NCBI GenBank assembly: GCA_902631595.1
Contig: CACOZH010000002.1
Span: 39,692-103,691 of the forward strand
DNA: 64,000 nt
Source of the DNA: an uncultured Pelagibacteraceae bacterium
Lineage (GTDB): Bacteria > Pseudomonadota > Alphaproteobacteria > Pelagibacterales > Pelagibacteraceae
Direction: 5' to 3'
Each line of letters starts with the position of its first letter. Position 1 is the stretch's first letter. A program made the translations under genes and the position numbers. The notes beneath the pieces are model-generated. The model ran no database searches, had not been told where the DNA came from, and was given only the letters and a program-made list of their open reading frames with translations. This document shows, one piece after another, positions 29,505 through 42,530 of the stretch.

Positions 29505-30124
29505 AAATATTTTTTTTCAAGTTCTTTAATTGAGGTTTCAGTGAAAATTATTTTTTTGTATTTAACAAGATCATAAAGAGCTAGATTTGAAATGTCACAC
29601 ACTTTAACATTTGGGATATTTTTTAATGATTTTCCGATATTGTCATTTGAGGTTTTGTCTAAAATTAATATCGAATTAGTTGCTTCGTATTTTTTTAGTA
29701 AAGAGTACATTTCTTTTGTTTTGTTAATTTCTTTAATAAAATCACTAAATAAAAGTAAATCTTTAAGATTATTTTTTTCAGAAATAATTGATGACAGACC
29801 TAGCTTTTTTTCTTTTTTATTTAATTTCCTAAATTTATAAGAATTTTCCCCTTTTGGCCCATGTGCTACGCCACCACCAACAAATATAGGAGCTTTTCTA
29901 CTTGCATGTCTTGCGTTACCGGTTCCTTTTTGAGCGTAAATTTTTGATGTAGAACCAGTTATTTCATTCTTTTGTTTAGTTTTAGCTTTTCTACCTTTGA
30001 AATTTGCAATATTTTTATATAAAATTTCACTAATTAGCCTTTTATTAATTTTGTCTGTAAAAATTTTATCGTTGACTTCGAGACTTTTTTTATTTCCATC
30101 TAGTGATAATTTATCTAGTTTCAT
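29501..30124 (-). CDS. rplD: 50S ribosomal protein L4 (uL4)
   Basis: 207 residues. The extended loop that reaches the tunnel shows KGTGNARHASRKAPIFVGGG. In E. coli L4 also represses the S10 operon through the rpsJ leader; here no such leader exists because rpsJ starts one base after fusA. It lies three bases after rplC. Confidence 0.97.
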   Translation of the reverse strand: MKLDKLSLDGNKKSLEVNDKIFTDKINKRLISEILYKNIANFKGRKAKTKQKNEITGSTSKIYAQKGTGNARHASRKAPIFVGGGVAHGPKGENSYKFRKLNKKEKKLGLSSIISEKNNLKDLLLFSDFIKEINKTKEMYSLLKKYEATNSILILDKTSNDNIGKSLKNIPNVKVCDISNLALYDLVKYKKIIFTETSIKELEKKYL

Positions 30125-30127
30125 TTT

Positions 30128-30838
30128 TTATTTCTTTTTTTTATCCGCAATACTCTTTGCCTTTATTGCAGCTTCTAACTTTTGATTAATTGTTAACTTA
30201 CTAATATTTTTAATTGATTTTGTAACAGTTACCTCGCTATTTTTAGATCCAGGTATTGATCCTTTTATATATAATAATTGGTTATCAGGATCGGTTTTAA
30301 TTAATTCAAGATTTTGTACAGTTCTATATTTATCTCCCATGTGACCTGCCATTTTTTTATTTTTAAAAACTTTACCTGGATCCTGTCTTTGTCCTGTCGA
30401 TCCATGAGACCTATGGGATATTGAAACTCCATGTGATGCTCGTAGACCTCTAAAATTGTGTCTTTTCATGGGACCAGCAAAGCCTTTTCCAATTGTTTTA
30501 GATTTTACATCTACAAATTTGACATTTTCGAAAATCTCAATACCAAATTCATTACCTTCTTTATATTCTGCTAAATTATCTATTCTTATTTCTTTTAATG
30601 TTTTTCTAGGCTCAGTATTTTTTTTTGCGAAAAAACCTTTCATTTGTTTAGTTAATTTAGAATTTTTTATATTTCCAAATCCAATTTGAATTGCAGAGTA
30701 TCCTCTTATCTCTTTGTTTATAAGAGCTATAACTCTAGCTTTTTCCATTTTTAAAACTGTCACTGGTATTGATAAACCTGAGCTGTAAAATTCTCTTGTC
30801 ATACCGAGCTTTTTTCCGATAAGTTGTAAGTTGCTCAT
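30128..30838 (-). CDS. rplC: 50S ribosomal protein L3 (uL3)
   Basis: 236 residues, longer than the 209 of E. coli because of a lysine-rich C-terminal tail. [24 protein letters not shown] is the conserved core (about 20 residues around 150). L3 initiates 50S assembly and reaches the peptidyl transferase centre. It overlaps rpsJ by four bases. Confidence 0.97.
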   Translation of the reverse strand: MSNLQLIGKKLGMTREFYSSGLSIPVTVLKMEKARVIALINKEIRGYSAIQIGFGNIKNSKLTKQMKGFFAKKNTEPRKTLKEIRIDNLAEYKEGNEFGIEIFENVKFVDVKSKTIGKGFAGPMKRHNFRGLRASHGVSISHRSHGSTGQRQDPGKVFKNKKMAGHMGDKYRTVQNLELIKTDPDNQLLYIKGSIPGSKNSEVTVTKSIKNISKLTINQKLEAAIKAKSIADKKKK

Positions 30839-31143
30839 ATTTTTATCTCCACATCTACACCGGATGCCAAATCTAATTTCATTAAAGCTTCAACAGTTTG
30901 TGGTGTAGGTTCAATTATATCAATTAATCTTTTATGAGTTCTTGTTTCAAATTGTTCTCTACTTTTTTTATCAATATGAGGAGATCTTAGAACAGTATAT
31001 CTTTCAATTTTAGTTGGAAGAGGGATTGGACCTTTAACATTAGCACCTGTTCTTTTTACTGTATTTACAATCTCCTCTGTAGACTGATCTAAAATCTTAT
31101 TGTCGTAAGCTCTAAGTTTAATTCTAATATTTTGATTTTCCAT
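30835..31143 (-). CDS. rpsJ: 30S ribosomal protein S10 (uS10, NusE)
   Basis: 102 residues. [16 protein letters not shown] and [19 protein letters not shown] are diagnostic. S10 also acts as NusE, linking NusG and the ribosome to RNA polymerase. It starts one base after fusA with no tufA between them, so the str and S10 groups are fused. Confidence 0.98.
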   Translation of the reverse strand: MENQNIRIKLRAYDNKILDQSTEEIVNTVKRTGANVKGPIPLPTKIERYTVLRSPHIDKKSREQFETRTHKRLIDIIEPTPQTVEALMKLDLASGVDVEIKI

Positions 31144-31144
31144 A

Positions 31145-33223
31145 TTATGTTCCTGTTTTTTTTGTTACCTCGTCTTGAACATTTTGTGGTACTTTATCAT
31201 AATGATCAAAAAACATTGAGTATTGAGCCCTACCTTGAGACATTGATCTTAAGGCATTTATATATCCAAACATATTAGCTAGAGGAACCATTGCAGTAAT
31301 GACTGTAGCATTTCCTCTCTGCTCTTGAGTACTAATTTGTCCTCTTCTGCTGTTTAAGTCTCCAATTACATCGCCCATATAATCTTCTGGCGTTACAACT
31401 TCAACCCTCATTACAGGTTCTAAAAGTTTTAAAGTTGCTTTTTGGCATGCATCTTTAAAACATTGTCTTGAAGCTAATTCAAATGCTAAGACACTAGAGT
31501 CTACATCGTGATGCAGTCCATCAACAATTGTCACTTTATAATCAATAATTGGAAAACCAGCTAAAATTCCATTGTCAGAGACACTTTCAATACCTTTTTC
31601 AACACCAGGAATAAATTCTTTAGGTATAGCTCCACCTTTAATTTTGTTTTCAACTTCTCTACCTTTGCCAGGCTCAAGGGGTTCTAATTGTAATTTAACT
31701 CTGGCAAATTGACCAGCTCCACCACTTTGTTTTTTATGAGTGTAATCAGCCTCTGATGTTCCAAGTATAGTTTCCCGATATGCAACTTGAGGTGCACCAA
31801 CATTAGCCTCCACTTTAAATTCTCTCTTCATCCTATCTACAATGATATCTAAATGAAGTTCGCCCATTCCTTTTATAATTGTTTGACCAGACTCTTCATC
31901 TGATGTTACTCTAAAAGATGGATCTTCTTTTGCTAATCTTCCAAGGGCTTCTCCCATTTTTTCCTGGTCTGCTTTACTCTTAGGTTCAACAGCTATTTCA
32001 ATTACCGGATCCGGAAACTCCATTGGTTCAAGTAATACTGGATTGTCTTTGTTTGCAAGTGTATGACCTGTAATAGTGTTTTTTAATCCAGCGAGTGCAA
32101 CAATGTCTCCTGCATTTGCCTCTTTAATGTCTTCTCTAGAATTTGCATGCATTAATAACATTCTTCCTACTCTTTCCTCTTTATCTTTTGAGGTATTATA
32201 GATGCCTGTGCCTGATTTAACAGTTCCTGAATATATTCTTATAAAGGTCAAACTTCCTACAAATGGATCATTTGCAACTTTAAAAGCTAGGGCTGAAAAA
32301 GGAGCCGTATCCTCAAATTTCATTTCTATTTCATCGTCTGTGTTAGGTTTAGTTCCTTTTATAGATCCTAAATCTTTGGGACTTGGCAGATAATTTACTA
32401 CTGCATCTAAAAGAGGCTGAACTCCTTTATTTTTAAATGCTGAGCCAGTAATTACGGGTACAAAGCTAAAATTTAAACATCCTTTTCTTATACATCTAAT
32501 TAAATCATCCTCTTTAATTTCATCCCCGTTCAGGTAACTTTCCATTAATTTTTCATCTTGTTCAACAGCACTCTCAACAAGTTCTTGACGATATTTTTCT
32601 GAAATTTCTTTAAGATCCTCAGGAATTTCTTGATGCTCAAACTCAGCACCAAGTGACTCATCTTTCCAGATTACTGCTTTCATTTTAACTAAATCAACAA
32701 CTCCTTTTAATGATGCTTCAATTCCTACCGGTACTTGTAATACCAGAGGTTTTGCTCCTAATCTGTCTTTAATCATATCAACACATCTAAAAAAATCTGC
32801 ACCAGTTCTATCTAATTTGTTTACAAAGCATATTCTTGGAACCTTGTATTTATCGGCTTGTCTCCATACAGTTTCTGATTGCGGTTCTACACCAGCTACA
32901 CCATCAAAAACTGCAACTGCTCCATCAAGAACTTTCAATGATCTCTCTACTTCGATAGTAAAATCCACATGCCCGGGTGTATCTATGATATTAATTCTAT
33001 GATCTCTCCAAAAACAAGTTGTAGCAGCTGAAGTTATTGTGATGCCTCTTTCCTGTTCTTGTTCCATCCAATCCATTGTAGCTGCGCCGTCGTGTACTTC
33101 ACCAATTTTATGACTTTTACCTGTATAGTATAAAACTCTTTCAGTAGTGGTTGTTTTTCCAGCATCAATATGTGCCATTATCCCAATGTTTCTGTACTTA
33201 TCAATATCGTGCGTCCTAGCCAT
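31145..33223 (-). CDS. fusA: Elongation factor G
   Basis: 692 residues. The GTPase domain has [23 protein letters not shown] and [10 protein letters not shown]. Domain IV carries the loop that enters the decoding centre (about residues 480-600), with [13 protein letters not shown] towards its end. EF-G drives translocation and, with RRF, ribosome recycling. It is six bases after rpsG and one base before rpsJ. Confidence 0.98.
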   Translation of the reverse strand: MARTHDIDKYRNIGIMAHIDAGKTTTTERVLYYTGKSHKIGEVHDGAATMDWMEQEQERGITITSAATTCFWRDHRINIIDTPGHVDFTIEVERSLKVLDGAVAVFDGVAGVEPQSETVWRQADKYKVPRICFVNKLDRTGADFFRCVDMIKDRLGAKPLVLQVPVGIEASLKGVVDLVKMKAVIWKDESLGAEFEHQEIPEDLKEISEKYRQELVESAVEQDEKLMESYLNGDEIKEDDLIRCIRKGCLNFSFVPVITGSAFKNKGVQPLLDAVVNYLPSPKDLGSIKGTKPNTDDEIEMKFEDTAPFSALAFKVANDPFVGSLTFIRIYSGTVKSGTGIYNTSKDKEERVGRMLLMHANSREDIKEANAGDIVALAGLKNTITGHTLANKDNPVLLEPMEFPDPVIEIAVEPKSKADQEKMGEALGRLAKEDPSFRVTSDEESGQTIIKGMGELHLDIIVDRMKREFKVEANVGAPQVAYRETILGTSEADYTHKKQSGGAGQFARVKLQLEPLEPGKGREVENKIKGGAIPKEFIPGVEKGIESVSDNGILAGFPIIDYKVTIVDGLHHDVDSSVLAFELASRQCFKDACQKATLKLLEPVMRVEVVTPEDYMGDVIGDLNSRRGQISTQEQRGNATVITAMVPLANMFGYINALRSMSQGRAQYSMFFDHYDKVPQNVQDEVTKKTGT

Positions 33224-33229
33224 ATAATT

Positions 33230-33700
33230 TTACCATCTGTAATGCGCAAAAGCTTTATTAGACTCTGCCATCTTGTGAGTATCCTCTTTTTTTTTAATGG
33301 ATGATCCTTTATTATTGTAAGCATCAAAAATCTCATTAAAAAGCTTATCAGACATTGTTTTATCTTTTCTTTTTCTTGATGCATCTATTAACCATCTTAA
33401 AGCAAGAGCTTGGGATCTCTTTGGTCTCACTTCAACTGGCACTTGATATGTTGCTCCACCAACTCTTCTTGATCTAACTTCAACTGTTGGTCGTATATTA
33501 TTAATTGCTTCGTTAAAAACATTTATTGGTTCATCTTTTGATTTTGATTTAATTTTGTTAAGTGCATCATAAACAATTTTTTCTGCAGTAGTTTTTTTTC
33601 CATCATACATAATTGAGTTAACTAGTTTTGGTATAATTGAGGATTTAAATTTAGGATCAACAATAGGAATTTTTTTTGGAGCTCTTTTTTTTCTAGACAT
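33230..33700 (-). CDS. rpsG: 30S ribosomal protein S7 (uS7)
   Basis: 156 residues. The start [18 protein letters not shown] and [20 protein letters not shown] are characteristic. S7 nucleates the 30S head. In E. coli S7 represses the str operon by binding the rpsL-rpsG spacer, but here that spacer is three bases, so this control must be absent or moved. Confidence 0.98.
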   Translation of the reverse strand: MSRKKRAPKKIPIVDPKFKSSIIPKLVNSIMYDGKKTTAEKIVYDALNKIKSKSKDEPINVFNEAINNIRPTVEVRSRRVGGATYQVPVEVRPKRSQALALRWLIDASRKRKDKTMSDKLFNEIFDAYNNKGSSIKKKEDTHKMAESNKAFAHYRW

Positions 33701-33703
33701 ATA

Positions 33704-34075
33704 TTATTTACCTTTTTTTGCTCCATATTTAGATCTCTGTTGCTTTCTAGCTGATACTCCTTGAGTGTCTAAGTTACCTCTTAATATATGATATCTTACG
33801 CCAGGTAGATCTTTAACCCTACCCCCTCTAATTAAAACAACTGAATGTTCTTGTAGATTGTGTCCTTCACCAGGAATATAAGAAATTACTTCATGTCCAT
33901 TTGATAATCTAACTCTAGCTACCTTTCTTAAAGCAGAATTTGGTTTCTTAGGTGTAGTTGTATAAACTTTTAAACATACTCCTCTTTTTTGAGGTGATTT
34001 CTCCAAAGCAGGAACTTTATTTCTAGACTTTGGTCTAATTCTTTTTTTTCTTAGTAATTGGTTTATAGTCGGCAT
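33704..34075 (-). CDS. rpsL: 30S ribosomal protein S12 (uS12)
   Basis: 123 residues. The streptomycin-region segments [17 protein letters not shown] and [17 protein letters not shown] have the sensitive-type lysines. S12 monitors codon-anticodon pairing. It is the first gene after a promoter and a structured 86-nt leader, and no clear Shine-Dalgarno sequence precedes its ATG. Confidence 0.98.
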   Translation of the reverse strand: MPTINQLLRKKRIRPKSRNKVPALEKSPQKRGVCLKVYTTTPKKPNSALRKVARVRLSNGHEVISYIPGEGHNLQEHSVVLIRGGRVKDLPGVRYHILRGNLDTQGVSARKQQRSKYGAKKGK

Positions 34076-34161
34076 AATATATTTGTTTTTGCTTGGAATG
34101 AATTTTATAGCGGCTAGTTTGGCAGCGTTTAGTACAAAGTACTACATTCCAACCAAAAAAC
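34076..34161 (-). promoter_or_regulatory. Structured leader RNA upstream of rpsL (candidate ribosomal protein cis-regulator)
   Basis: Hand folding of the transcribed strand gives a closing helix P1 of 14 pairs with one G-G mismatch (34159-34145 with 34100-34086). Directly stacked inside it is a perfect 6-bp hairpin P2, TAGTAC-TTT-GTACTA (34144-34130). A weaker 4-bp hairpin P3 (34126-34123 with 34116-34113, loop CCAAAC) follows. The 3' arm of P1 ends 10 bases before the rpsL ATG, where a ribosome would load. Ribosomal protein leaders that act this way are a known class; the ligand here is unknown, with S7 or S12 the natural guesses. Confidence 0.65.
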
Positions 34162-34167
34162 ATCGCC

Positions 34168-34195
34168 AAAATACTTAAAAAAATGGATTTGTCAA
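34168..34195 (-). promoter_or_regulatory. Promoter for the rpsL-rpsG-fusA-S10/spc cluster
   Basis: A consensus -35 TTGACA (34195-34190) and a -10 TATTTT (34173-34168) are 16 bases apart on the minus strand, in the 148-base gap after rpoC. The predicted start near 34161 includes the complete leader structure. No terminator was seen between the rpoC stop and this promoter, so read-through from rpoBC is possible. Confidence 0.65.
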
Positions 34196-34223
34196 ACTAA
34201 AAGGGTCTTAAAAAGTGTTGATT

Positions 34224-37200
34224 TTACTGATTTGTAGGCTGATTTTCTAAAGTTTCCTGCTTATCTTTTTCAGCTAGGAATGACTTATCATCTTGAACAG
34301 CTTTTGAGTTCCATGAAACTTTTACTGAGCCGGTTCCAGCTGGTACTAATCGTCCAACTATAACATTTTCTTTTAAGCCCTTAAGTTTATCTGTTTTTCC
34401 TCTAATTGCTGCATCTGTTAGTACTCTTGTTGTTTCTTGAAACGAGGCTGCGGATATAAATGACTCGGTCTGTAATGATGCTTTTGTGATACCCATTAAA
34501 ATTCTTTCTCCAATTGCAGCATTCTTTTTGTCAGCTATTAATTTAGAATTAATTTCATCAAAAGTTGTCTTTTCCACAATTTCACCTGGTAGGAAGTTTG
34601 AGTCTCCTGGAATTTTAATTTCAATTTTTTTAAGCATTTGTCTTAAAATAACTTCTATATGTTTGTCGTTAATTATTACACCTTGTAACCTATAAACTTC
34701 TTGAACTTGATTAACAAAATATTCAGTTAATTCTTTTATACCTAAAATTCTTAGGATATCATGTGGTAAAGGTTGACCATCTAATAGATACTCTCCTTTT
34801 TTAATCTTCTCACCTTGATTAAAATTAATATGTTTACCTTTTGGAATTAAGTATGTCGAACTATCGCCATTTTCACCTTCAATTGTTATTCTTTGTTTAC
34901 CTCTTACTTCTTTTCCAAATATAACTTTTCCATCGTTTTCAGCAATTATTGCGCTATCCTTAGCTTTACGTGCCTCGAATAGTTCAGCTACCCTAGGAAG
35001 TCCTCCAGTGATATCTTTTGTTTTAGAAGTTTCTTTAGGCAATCTTGCAATTACGTCTCCAGCATGTATTTTTTGTCCATCTGAAACAGATAATATTGAG
35101 TCAGGGACTAAATAATATCTCGCTTCGTTGTCATCAGCTTTTTTAATAACGTTACCTTTTTCATCTCTCAAAGTAATTCTGGGTTTTAGGTCTGTATTCT
35201 TAGATTGAGTTTTCCAATCAATTACTGTCTTAGTTGAAATACCAGTTGCATCATCTGTAGTTTCAGCAATAGAAACACCATCTATTAAGTCTACAAAATT
35301 TGCTATACCACTTTTCTCTGCTATGACAGGGGTTGTGTAAGGATCCCATTCACATATTTTTGTATTTTGATTTATTTTATCTCCATTTTGATAAAAAAGT
35401 TTTGATCCATAAGGAACTTTATAAACAGCTATTTGCATTCCCTTTTCATCTTCTAAAGATAATTGAGTATTTCTTCCCATTACAATTAAATTTTTCTTAG
35501 AGTCCTCAATTAAATTCGTATTAATAATTTTTAATGCTCCTTTTGATTTTGTTACAATTTGACTTTCCTGTTTAATAGACGCAGTTCCTCCAACGTGAAA
35601 AGTTCTCATTGTTAATTGAGTTCCAGGTTCTCCGATCGATTGTGCTGATATCATTCCTATGGCTTCACCAACGTTTACTAATATGCCTCTTGATAGATCT
35701 CTTCCATAGCACGTTGAACATACACCTTCGGGTAAACTACAAGTTATTACTGAATGGACATCAATATTTTTTACTCCAGCAGCATCAATTTTTTCACACG
35801 CTTCTTCATTAATCATTTGTTCTTTTTTAATTATAACCTCTCCTGTGATAGGGTTTTTAATGTCTTTGGCTGAAACTCTACCTAAAGCTCTTTCTGATAA
35901 ACTTACAATAACATTACCACCCTCAATAATTTCACTTAGTTGTATAAAACCAGGATTTTCACATTTCTTTTGGCTTACAGTTAAATCTTGAGCAACATCA
36001 CATAATCTTCTAGTCAAATATCCAGAGTTTGCAGTTTTTAATGCAGTATCAGCTAATCCCTTTCTAGCACCATGTGTTGAATTAAAGTATTCAAGCGCAG
36101 TTAGCCCTTCTTTGAAGTTTGATGTAATTGGACTTTCAATAATTTCGCCTGATGGTTTCGCAATAAGACCTCTCATACCAGCAAGCTGTTTCATTTGAGC
36201 GGCAGAACCTCTGGCACCACTATCAGCCATCATAAACACTGAATTGATTTTTAAACCATCTTTAGTAACTTCGGTTGCAGAAATTCTTTTCATCATCTCT
36301 GATGCAACCTTATCTGTACATTTAGACCAAGCATCAACTACTTTGTTATATTTTTCGCCTCTAGTAATTAATCCCTCTGAATATTGATTTTCGTATTCTG
36401 AGATTAATTTTTTGGTTTCCCCAATTAATTGTTCTTTATTTTCAGGAATGACTAAATCATCTTTACCAAAAGAAATCCCTGCTTTGAAAGCGTATTTAAA
36501 ACCTAAATCTTTTAATTTGTCACAAAATATAACCGTACTTTTTTGGCCGCAAAATCTGAATATATGATCAATTACTTCTGATACAGTTCTTTTTGGTAAT
36601 AGTCTATCAACTAAGGAAAATTTGTTATTAATGTTTTTGGGAATTATTTCCGCTAATAAAAACCTACCAGCCGTACTTGTATATTTTTCTAATTTTTTAT
36701 TACCATTTTCATCTACAGTAACAAATCTAGATATTATCCTTGAGTGAATTTTAATGCTTCCATTCTCAAGTGCTTGAAGAATTTCGTCAGTGTTTACGAA
36801 ATAACCCTCAACTTTTTCATTTTGGTAAGGTGGCTGTGATAAATAATATATTCCTAAAATCATATCTTGACTTGGTACTATTATTGGTTTTCCGTTTGAT
36901 GGACTTAAAATATTGTTTGTTGACATCATCAATACACGAGCCTCTAGTTGAGCCTCTAAACTCAAAGGAACATGTACAGCCATCTGGTCACCATCAAAAT
37001 CAGCGTTAAATGCTGCACAAGTTAAAGGATGTAGCTGAATTGCATCACCTTCGATAAGTTTCGGTTCAAATGCTTGGACACCTAGTCTGTGCAAAGTAGG
37101 AGCACGGTTTAATAGCACTGGATGTTCTCTTACAATTATTTCTAAAGCATCCCAAACTTCATCTCTCTCTTTTTCAACAAGTTTTTTTGCTTGTTTTATA

Positions 37201-38390
37201 GTAGATGCTAAACCAAGTTTATTTAATCTTGCATATAAGAAAGGTTTAAATAATTCCAACGCCATTTTTTTAGGCAATCCACATTCGTGTAATTTTAAAT
37301 CTGGTCCAACAACAATTACAGATCTTCCTGAATAATCTACTCTCTTGCCGAGCAAATTTTGTCTGAATCTACCTTGTTTACCTTTAAGCATTTCTGCAAG
37401 AGATTTCAGTGGTCTTTTGCCTGTGCCAGTAATAACTCTCCCTCTTCTTCCATTGTCAAATAATGCGTCTACTGACTCTTGCAACATTCTTTTTTCATTT
37501 CTAATTATAATGTCCGGCGCTTTAAGATCTATCAATCTTTTTAATCTATTGTTTCTGTTAATTACTCTTCTATAAAGATCGTTTAAATCTGATGTCGCAA
37601 ATCTTCCACCGTCTAAAGGCACTAAAGGTCTCAATTCTGGGGGTATAACTGGTATAGTTGTTAATATCATCCACTCAGGTTTATTGCCGGTCTCTAAAAA
37701 TGAGTCTATTAATTTTAATCTTTTAACGTTTCTTTCCTCAGTTACTTTTGATTTTGTTTCTTTAATTGATTTAGATAATTTTTCTCTTTCAATTTTTAAA
37801 TCTATAGATTTTAAAATTTCTAAAATTGCTTCTGCACCAATTCCTGCAGTAAAGGATTCTTCACCATATTGATCTTGATATTTAATTAATTCTTCTTCGC
37901 TTAATAATTGATTTTTTTTAAGTCCCGTTAATCCTGGCTCTATTACAATAAAATTTTCAAAGTAAAGAACTTTTTCAACTTCTTTAAGTTTCATATCAAT
38001 AACTAAGGAAATTCTGCTAGGCAAGGATTTTAAAAACCATATGTGAGCTACAGGTGTTGCTAAATTAATGTGACCCATTCTTTCTCTTCTTACGTTTGAT
38101 TTAGTAACTTCAACACCACATTTTTCGCAGATAATTCCTCTAAATTTCATTCTTTTATATTTTCCACACAAGCACTCGTAATCTTTTATTGGACCAAATA
38201 TTCTAGCGCAGAATAATCCATCCTTTTCTGGTCTAAAGGTTCGATAATTTATAGTTTCTGGTTTCTTAATTTCACCATATGTCCATGATTTTATTTTTTC
38301 AGGGCTAGCTAAAGTAATTTTAATATTACTAAAATTCTGTGTCTCAGAAATTGATTTTTCTTTAAATAAATCTGATAATTCTCTACTCAT
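34224..38390 (-). CDS. rpoC: RNA polymerase beta' subunit
   Basis: 1388 residues. The N-terminal zinc site ([20 protein letters not shown]) is near residue 73. The catalytic magnesium loop is [13 protein letters not shown] second zinc cluster near residues 820-900 ends in VCSTCYGRD, and the trigger-loop region contains [13 protein letters not shown]. Length and order are normal for alphaproteobacteria. The start is nine bases after rpoB. Confidence 0.99.
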   Translation of the reverse strand: MSRELSDLFKEKSISETQNFSNIKITLASPEKIKSWTYGEIKKPETINYRTFRPEKDGLFCARIFGPIKDYECLCGKYKRMKFRGIICEKCGVEVTKSNVRRERMGHINLATPVAHIWFLKSLPSRISLVIDMKLKEVEKVLYFENFIVIEPGLTGLKKNQLLSEEELIKYQDQYGEESFTAGIGAEAILEILKSIDLKIEREKLSKSIKETKSKVTEERNVKRLKLIDSFLETGNKPEWMILTTIPVIPPELRPLVPLDGGRFATSDLNDLYRRVINRNNRLKRLIDLKAPDIIIRNEKRMLQESVDALFDNGRRGRVITGTGKRPLKSLAEMLKGKQGRFRQNLLGKRVDYSGRSVIVVGPDLKLHECGLPKKMALELFKPFLYARLNKLGLASTIKQAKKLVEKERDEVWDALEIIVREHPVLLNRAPTLHRLGVQAFEPKLIEGDAIQLHPLTCAAFNADFDGDQMAVHVPLSLEAQLEARVLMMSTNNILSPSNGKPIIVPSQDMILGIYYLSQPPYQNEKVEGYFVNTDEILQALENGSIKIHSRIISRFVTVDENGNKKLEKYTSTAGRFLLAEIIPKNINNKFSLVDRLLPKRTVSEVIDHIFRFCGQKSTVIFCDKLKDLGFKYAFKAGISFGKDDLVIPENKEQLIGETKKLISEYENQYSEGLITRGEKYNKVVDAWSKCTDKVASEMMKRISATEVTKDGLKINSVFMMADSGARGSAAQMKQLAGMRGLIAKPSGEIIESPITSNFKEGLTALEYFNSTHGARKGLADTALKTANSGYLTRRLCDVAQDLTVSQKKCENPGFIQLSEIIEGGNVIVSLSERALGRVSAKDIKNPITGEVIIKKEQMINEEACEKIDAAGVKNIDVHSVITCSLPEGVCSTCYGRDLSRGILVNVGEAIGMISAQSIGEPGTQLTMRTFHVGGTASIKQESQIVTKSKGALKIINTNLIEDSKKNLIVMGRNTQLSLEDEKGMQIAVYKVPYGSKLFYQNGDKINQNTKICEWDPYTTPVIAEKSGIANFVDLIDGVSIAETTDDATGISTKTVIDWKTQSKNTDLKPRITLRDEKGNVIKKADDNEARYYLVPDSILSVSDGQKIHAGDVIARLPKETSKTKDITGGLPRVAELFEARKAKDSAIIAENDGKVIFGKEVRGKQRITIEGENGDSSTYLIPKGKHINFNQGEKIKKGEYLLDGQPLPHDILRILGIKELTEYFVNQVQEVYRLQGVIINDKHIEVILRQMLKKIEIKIPGDSNFLPGEIVEKTTFDEINSKLIADKKNAAIGERILMGITKASLQTESFISAASFQETTRVLTDAAIRGKTDKLKGLKENVIVGRLVPAGTGSVKVSWNSKAVQDDKSFLAEKDKQETLENQPTNQ

Positions 38391-38399
38391 AAGATAATT

Positions 38400-41300
38400 T
38401 TAATTTAACTCCACATTTAGTGCTAATGATTTAATTTCTTTTATTAAAACATTGAAAGACTCGGGTATACCTGACTCAAAGTTTTCCTCACCCTTAACAA
38501 TTGTTTCATAAACTTTAACTCTACCAGCTACGTCGTCTGATTTTACTGTAAGTATTTCTTGCAAGGTATATGATGCTCCATAAGCTTCTAAAGCCCATAC
38601 TTCCATTTCTCCAAATCTTTGTCCGCCATTTTGAGCTTTTCCACCTAAAGGTTGCTGAGTGACTAAACTATAGGGTCCAGTGGATCTAGCATGAATTTTA
38701 TCTTCCACTAAATGATGTAATTTAAGCATGTAAATAGTGCCAACTGTTACTGCTCTATCAAATTTCTCACCAGTTCTACCATCCCATAAATAAGTTTGGC
38801 CGCTTTCAGGCAAATCTGCAATCTTCAACATCCTGGTAACATCCGCCTCTTTTGCACCATCAAAAACAGGTGTTGCAATTGGTATTCCATTTTTCATGTT
38901 CTCCATGTAATCACCAAATTCATTAACTGATAACTTCTCAATGGTATTATTGTAAGCCTCTTCACCATAGACTGTATTGAATATTTTTTTTATATCTTGT
39001 GTCTTTTCAATTTTTTTTGTCATTTTATTAATTAAATTTTTCAACTTATTGCCAAGTTCAGAACAAGCCCAACCTAGATGTGTTTCTAAAATCTGTCCAA
39101 CATTCATCCTACTAGGAACTCCTAGCGGATTTAAAACGATATCAACCGGTTGACCGCTCTCCAAATATGGCATGTCCTCCACAGGAACTATCTTACTAAC
39201 TACACCTTTGTTTCCATGTCTTCCTGACATTTTATCGCCTGGTCTTAATCTTCTCTTCATTGCAACAAATACTTTAACCATTTTCATTACACTTGGGAGT
39301 AAATCGTCTCCTTGTTGTATTTTTAAAACTTTGTCTTCAAATCGGTTTTGAATATCTAAATTAGCATTATTGTATTGATCCTTTAGTTTATTCATTGCTT
39401 CTGCAGCACTTTTGTCACTTAAAGATAACTTGAACAGGTCATTTATAGGGATTTCTTTTATATTATCCTCGCTAAATACCTCACCTGCATCAAGGTTTTT
39501 AATTTTTTTTTCATTTTTTTGACCTGACAAAATAGATGATGCTCTTTGTTTAATACTTCTTTGTAATATTTCCTCTTCAACCAATTTATCTTGTTGAACA
39601 CTCTCTATTTCTGTTCTTTCAATTATTATAGACCTCTCATCTTTTTCAATACCATGTCTGTTAAATACTCTTACATCTACAACAGTTCCTCCGCTCCCAC
39701 TTGGCATTCTTAACGATGTATCTGTAACATCTATTGCCTTCTCCCCAAAAATAGATCTTAGCAATTTTTCTTCAGGGCCTGATGCTGAATCACCTTTAGG
39801 TGTTACTTTTCCAACAAGGATATCTCCTGGTTTAACTTCAGCTCCTATGTAAATAATTCCAGACTCGTCCAAGTTTTTGAGAGATTCTTCATTGACATTT
39901 GGTATATCTCTAGTGATGTCTTCTTCTCCTAGTTTTGTGTCTCTTGCCATAACCTCATACTCTTCAATATGAATTGATGTAAAAACATCATCAGTGACAC
40001 ATCTTTCAGAAATTAAAATTGAATCCTCAAAATTATAACCTTGCCAAGGCATGAAAGCTACTGTTACATTTTTCCCTAAAGCTAATTCACCTACTTTTGT
40101 CGATGGTCCATCAGCTATAATATCTCCAGATTTGACTTTATCTCCAACACGAACCAGGGGTTTTTGATTTATACATGTATTCTGATTTGATCTTTTAAAT
40201 TTTTGTAAATTATAAATATCAACACCGGATTTAGTAAAATCTTTCTCTTCGGAAGCTTTTATTACAATTCTTTTTCCATCAATTTTATCTACAATACCAT
40301 CTCTTTTGGCAACGATAGTTACACCTGAGTCTAAAGCTACATCACTTTCAATACCTGTACCGACTAAAGGCGCCTCTGGCTTCATTAATGGCACAGCTTG
40401 TCTCATCATATTCGATCCCATTAATGCTCTGTTAGCGTCATCATTTTCTAAAAACGGTATTAATGATGCTGCCACAGATACTAATTGCTTTGGAGATACA
40501 TCAATATAATCAACGTTTTCTGGCTTAGCCAAAATGAAATTTAAATTTTGTCTACAAGAAACTAATTCCTCTGTAAACTTACCGTTTTTATCTAATTTTG
40601 AATTTGCTTGTGCAATTGTATATTTAGTTTCTTCCATTGCAGAAAGGTATTCAATATTTTCTATAACTTTTCCATTTTCAACTTTTTTATAAGGGCTTTC
40701 TATGAAGCCATATTTGTTTATTTTTGAATATGTTGAAAGACTATTAATTAATCCTATGTTTGGTCCCTCGGGTGTTTCTATAGGGCATATTCTTCCATAA
40801 TGTGTAGGGTGTACATCTCTGACCTCAAAACCAGCCCTTTCTCTAGTAAGGCCTCCTGGTCCTAATGCAGAAACTCTTCTTTTGTGAGTAATTTCAGATA
40901 AAGGATTTGTTTGGTCCATAAATTGAGATAATTGAGATGTTGCAAAAAAATCTTTTAAAGAAACAGTTAGTGGTTTGGCGTTAATTAAATCTTGCGGCAT
41001 TGCAGATTCAACGTCAATGGTTGTCATTTTTTCCTTAATAGCTCTTTCCATTCTGTAAACACCCATTCTAGATTGATTTTCAACAAGTTCGCCTACAGAT
41101 CTAATTCTTCTATTTCCTAAATGATCAATGTCATCTATTTCATCTTTTCCATCTCTTAGTTCTAACATTTTTTTTATTATGAAAACGATATCTTCATTTC
41201 TTAAAATCGTTATTTTATCTGAACAATTTATATTTAATCTGGAATTCATTTTTACTCTTCCAACATCTGATAAATCATATCTGTCAGAACTAAAAAAAAG

Positions 41301-42485
41301 ATTATTAAAAATCTGGGTAGCTATCTCGATTGTTGGTGGCTCCCCTGGTCTCAATACTTTATAAATGTCGTTAATAGCATCATTTTTTGTTTCATTTTTA
41401 TCATTTAACAAAGTTATTAAAAGATAAGGACCTTTATTTATTGGATTTGTTTTAGAAACTTCAAGATTAAAAATATTATTTTCAATAAGTTTTTCTAAAA
41501 TAGTTTCATTTAATTCTGTTCCAATATCAAATTTATTGTTTTCATCTAGAATTATTTTTTTATGTAGGAATTTCCCAATTAAAGCAGTGCTTGTTATATA
41601 AATATCTTTGAGACCATCGTTTTGAAGTTTTTTCGCATTCAAAAAGTTAATTTTTTCGCCGGCTTTAATAACAGTTTTGTTGTTTCTTACATCAATAACT
41701 TCTTCTGAAAAGTTTTTAGATTTATAATTTTCGGGATCAAATTTTGTTTTCCATTTTTTACTCTTTTCATCAAAAATGTAAATTTCTTTTTCATAAAACT
41801 CATTTACTATATCACTTTTTGTAAAACCTAATGCTAATAAAAGAGTGCTTACTAAAATTTTCTTTTTTCTATCAATTCTAAAATAAAGTAAATCTTTAAC
41901 ATCAAACTCAAAGTCTAGCCAAGAACCTCTATTTGGAATTACTCTACAATTAAATAAAAGTTTCCCGCTTGCGTGAGATTTTCCTTTGTCATGATCAAAA
42001 AATACACCAGGACTTCTGTGCATTTGATTTACAACAACTCTTTGAACACCATTGATGATAAAGGTTCCACTATTTGTCATCATTGGAATTTCACCCATAT
42101 ATACTTCTTGCTCTTTTGCTGATAAAATTTCTTTTGTGTTATTTATTGCATCAATCTCGTATACAACTAATCTTAAAGTACATTTTAAAGCTGCGGAATA
42201 AGTAAGTCCCCTAGAAATACACTCTTCTACATCAAATTTTGGTTTATCAAATCTATATGAAACGTACTCTAATGTGGCTTTGTCATTAATATCCTCAATT
42301 GGGAAAATGCCTTTGAATACTCTGTCAAATCCTTTTACTAAATGAGCCTCTATATCTGGATTAAATTCAGTTAATTGTTTATAAGAATTTTTTTGAACTT
42401 CAATAAGATTAGGAATTGATAAACTCTCTTTGAGTTTGCCAAAATTTTTCCTAATATTTTTTTTACCTGTAAAAGATAAATCCAT
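38400..42485 (-). CDS. rpoB: RNA polymerase beta subunit
   Basis: 1361 residues. The rifampicin-pocket region reads [20 protein letters not shown] followed by [15 protein letters not shown] sequence, all in the sensitive form. GHNFEDS-like sequence appears as [15 protein letters not shown], and the C-terminus has [20 protein letters not shown]. It forms the core active site with beta'. A 44-base gap with a dyad separates it from rplL. Confidence 0.99.
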   Translation of the reverse strand: MDLSFTGKKNIRKNFGKLKESLSIPNLIEVQKNSYKQLTEFNPDIEAHLVKGFDRVFKGIFPIEDINDKATLEYVSYRFDKPKFDVEECISRGLTYSAALKCTLRLVVYEIDAINNTKEILSAKEQEVYMGEIPMMTNSGTFIINGVQRVVVNQMHRSPGVFFDHDKGKSHASGKLLFNCRVIPNRGSWLDFEFDVKDLLYFRIDRKKKILVSTLLLALGFTKSDIVNEFYEKEIYIFDEKSKKWKTKFDPENYKSKNFSEEVIDVRNNKTVIKAGEKINFLNAKKLQNDGLKDIYITSTALIGKFLHKKIILDENNKFDIGTELNETILEKLIENNIFNLEVSKTNPINKGPYLLITLLNDKNETKNDAINDIYKVLRPGEPPTIEIATQIFNNLFFSSDRYDLSDVGRVKMNSRLNINCSDKITILRNEDIVFIIKKMLELRDGKDEIDDIDHLGNRRIRSVGELVENQSRMGVYRMERAIKEKMTTIDVESAMPQDLINAKPLTVSLKDFFATSQLSQFMDQTNPLSEITHKRRVSALGPGGLTRERAGFEVRDVHPTHYGRICPIETPEGPNIGLINSLSTYSKINKYGFIESPYKKVENGKVIENIEYLSAMEETKYTIAQANSKLDKNGKFTEELVSCRQNLNFILAKPENVDYIDVSPKQLVSVAASLIPFLENDDANRALMGSNMMRQAVPLMKPEAPLVGTGIESDVALDSGVTIVAKRDGIVDKIDGKRIVIKASEEKDFTKSGVDIYNLQKFKRSNQNTCINQKPLVRVGDKVKSGDIIADGPSTKVGELALGKNVTVAFMPWQGYNFEDSILISERCVTDDVFTSIHIEEYEVMARDTKLGEEDITRDIPNVNEESLKNLDESGIIYIGAEVKPGDILVGKVTPKGDSASGPEEKLLRSIFGEKAIDVTDTSLRMPSGSGGTVVDVRVFNRHGIEKDERSIIIERTEIESVQQDKLVEEEILQRSIKQRASSILSGQKNEKKIKNLDAGEVFSEDNIKEIPINDLFKLSLSDKSAAEAMNKLKDQYNNANLDIQNRFEDKVLKIQQGDDLLPSVMKMVKVFVAMKRRLRPGDKMSGRHGNKGVVSKIVPVEDMPYLESGQPVDIVLNPLGVPSRMNVGQILETHLGWACSELGNKLKNLINKMTKKIEKTQDIKKIFNTVYGEEAYNNTIEKLSVNEFGDYMENMKNGIPIATPVFDGAKEADVTRMLKIADLPESGQTYLWDGRTGEKFDRAVTVGTIYMLKLHHLVEDKIHARSTGPYSLVTQQPLGGKAQNGGQRFGEMEVWALEAYGASYTLQEILTVKSDDVAGRVKVYETIVKGEENFESGIPESFNVLIKEIKSLALNVELN

Positions 42486-42501
42486 TAATTATTTTTAGCT
42501 T

Positions 42502-42530
42502 ATTAACTTAATAAAATTATTTAAGTTAAT
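42502..42530 (-). promoter_or_regulatory. 10-bp inverted repeat between rplL and rpoB
   Basis: Two perfect 10-base arms (42502-42511 and 42521-42530; one arm reads ATTAACTTAA) flank a 9-base loop, starting at the rplL stop codon. No T-run follows in the direction of transcription, so it is not a strong terminator. In E. coli this junction holds an attenuator and an RNase III site that set ribosomal protein versus polymerase output. A similar role is possible here, although the stem is mostly A-T. Confidence 0.45.

Noticed and set aside
35609..37872. Several 60-80 codon plus-strand ORFs inside rpoC
   Set aside because: They are antisense shadows of a long conserved gene and show no recognisable domain or start signal.
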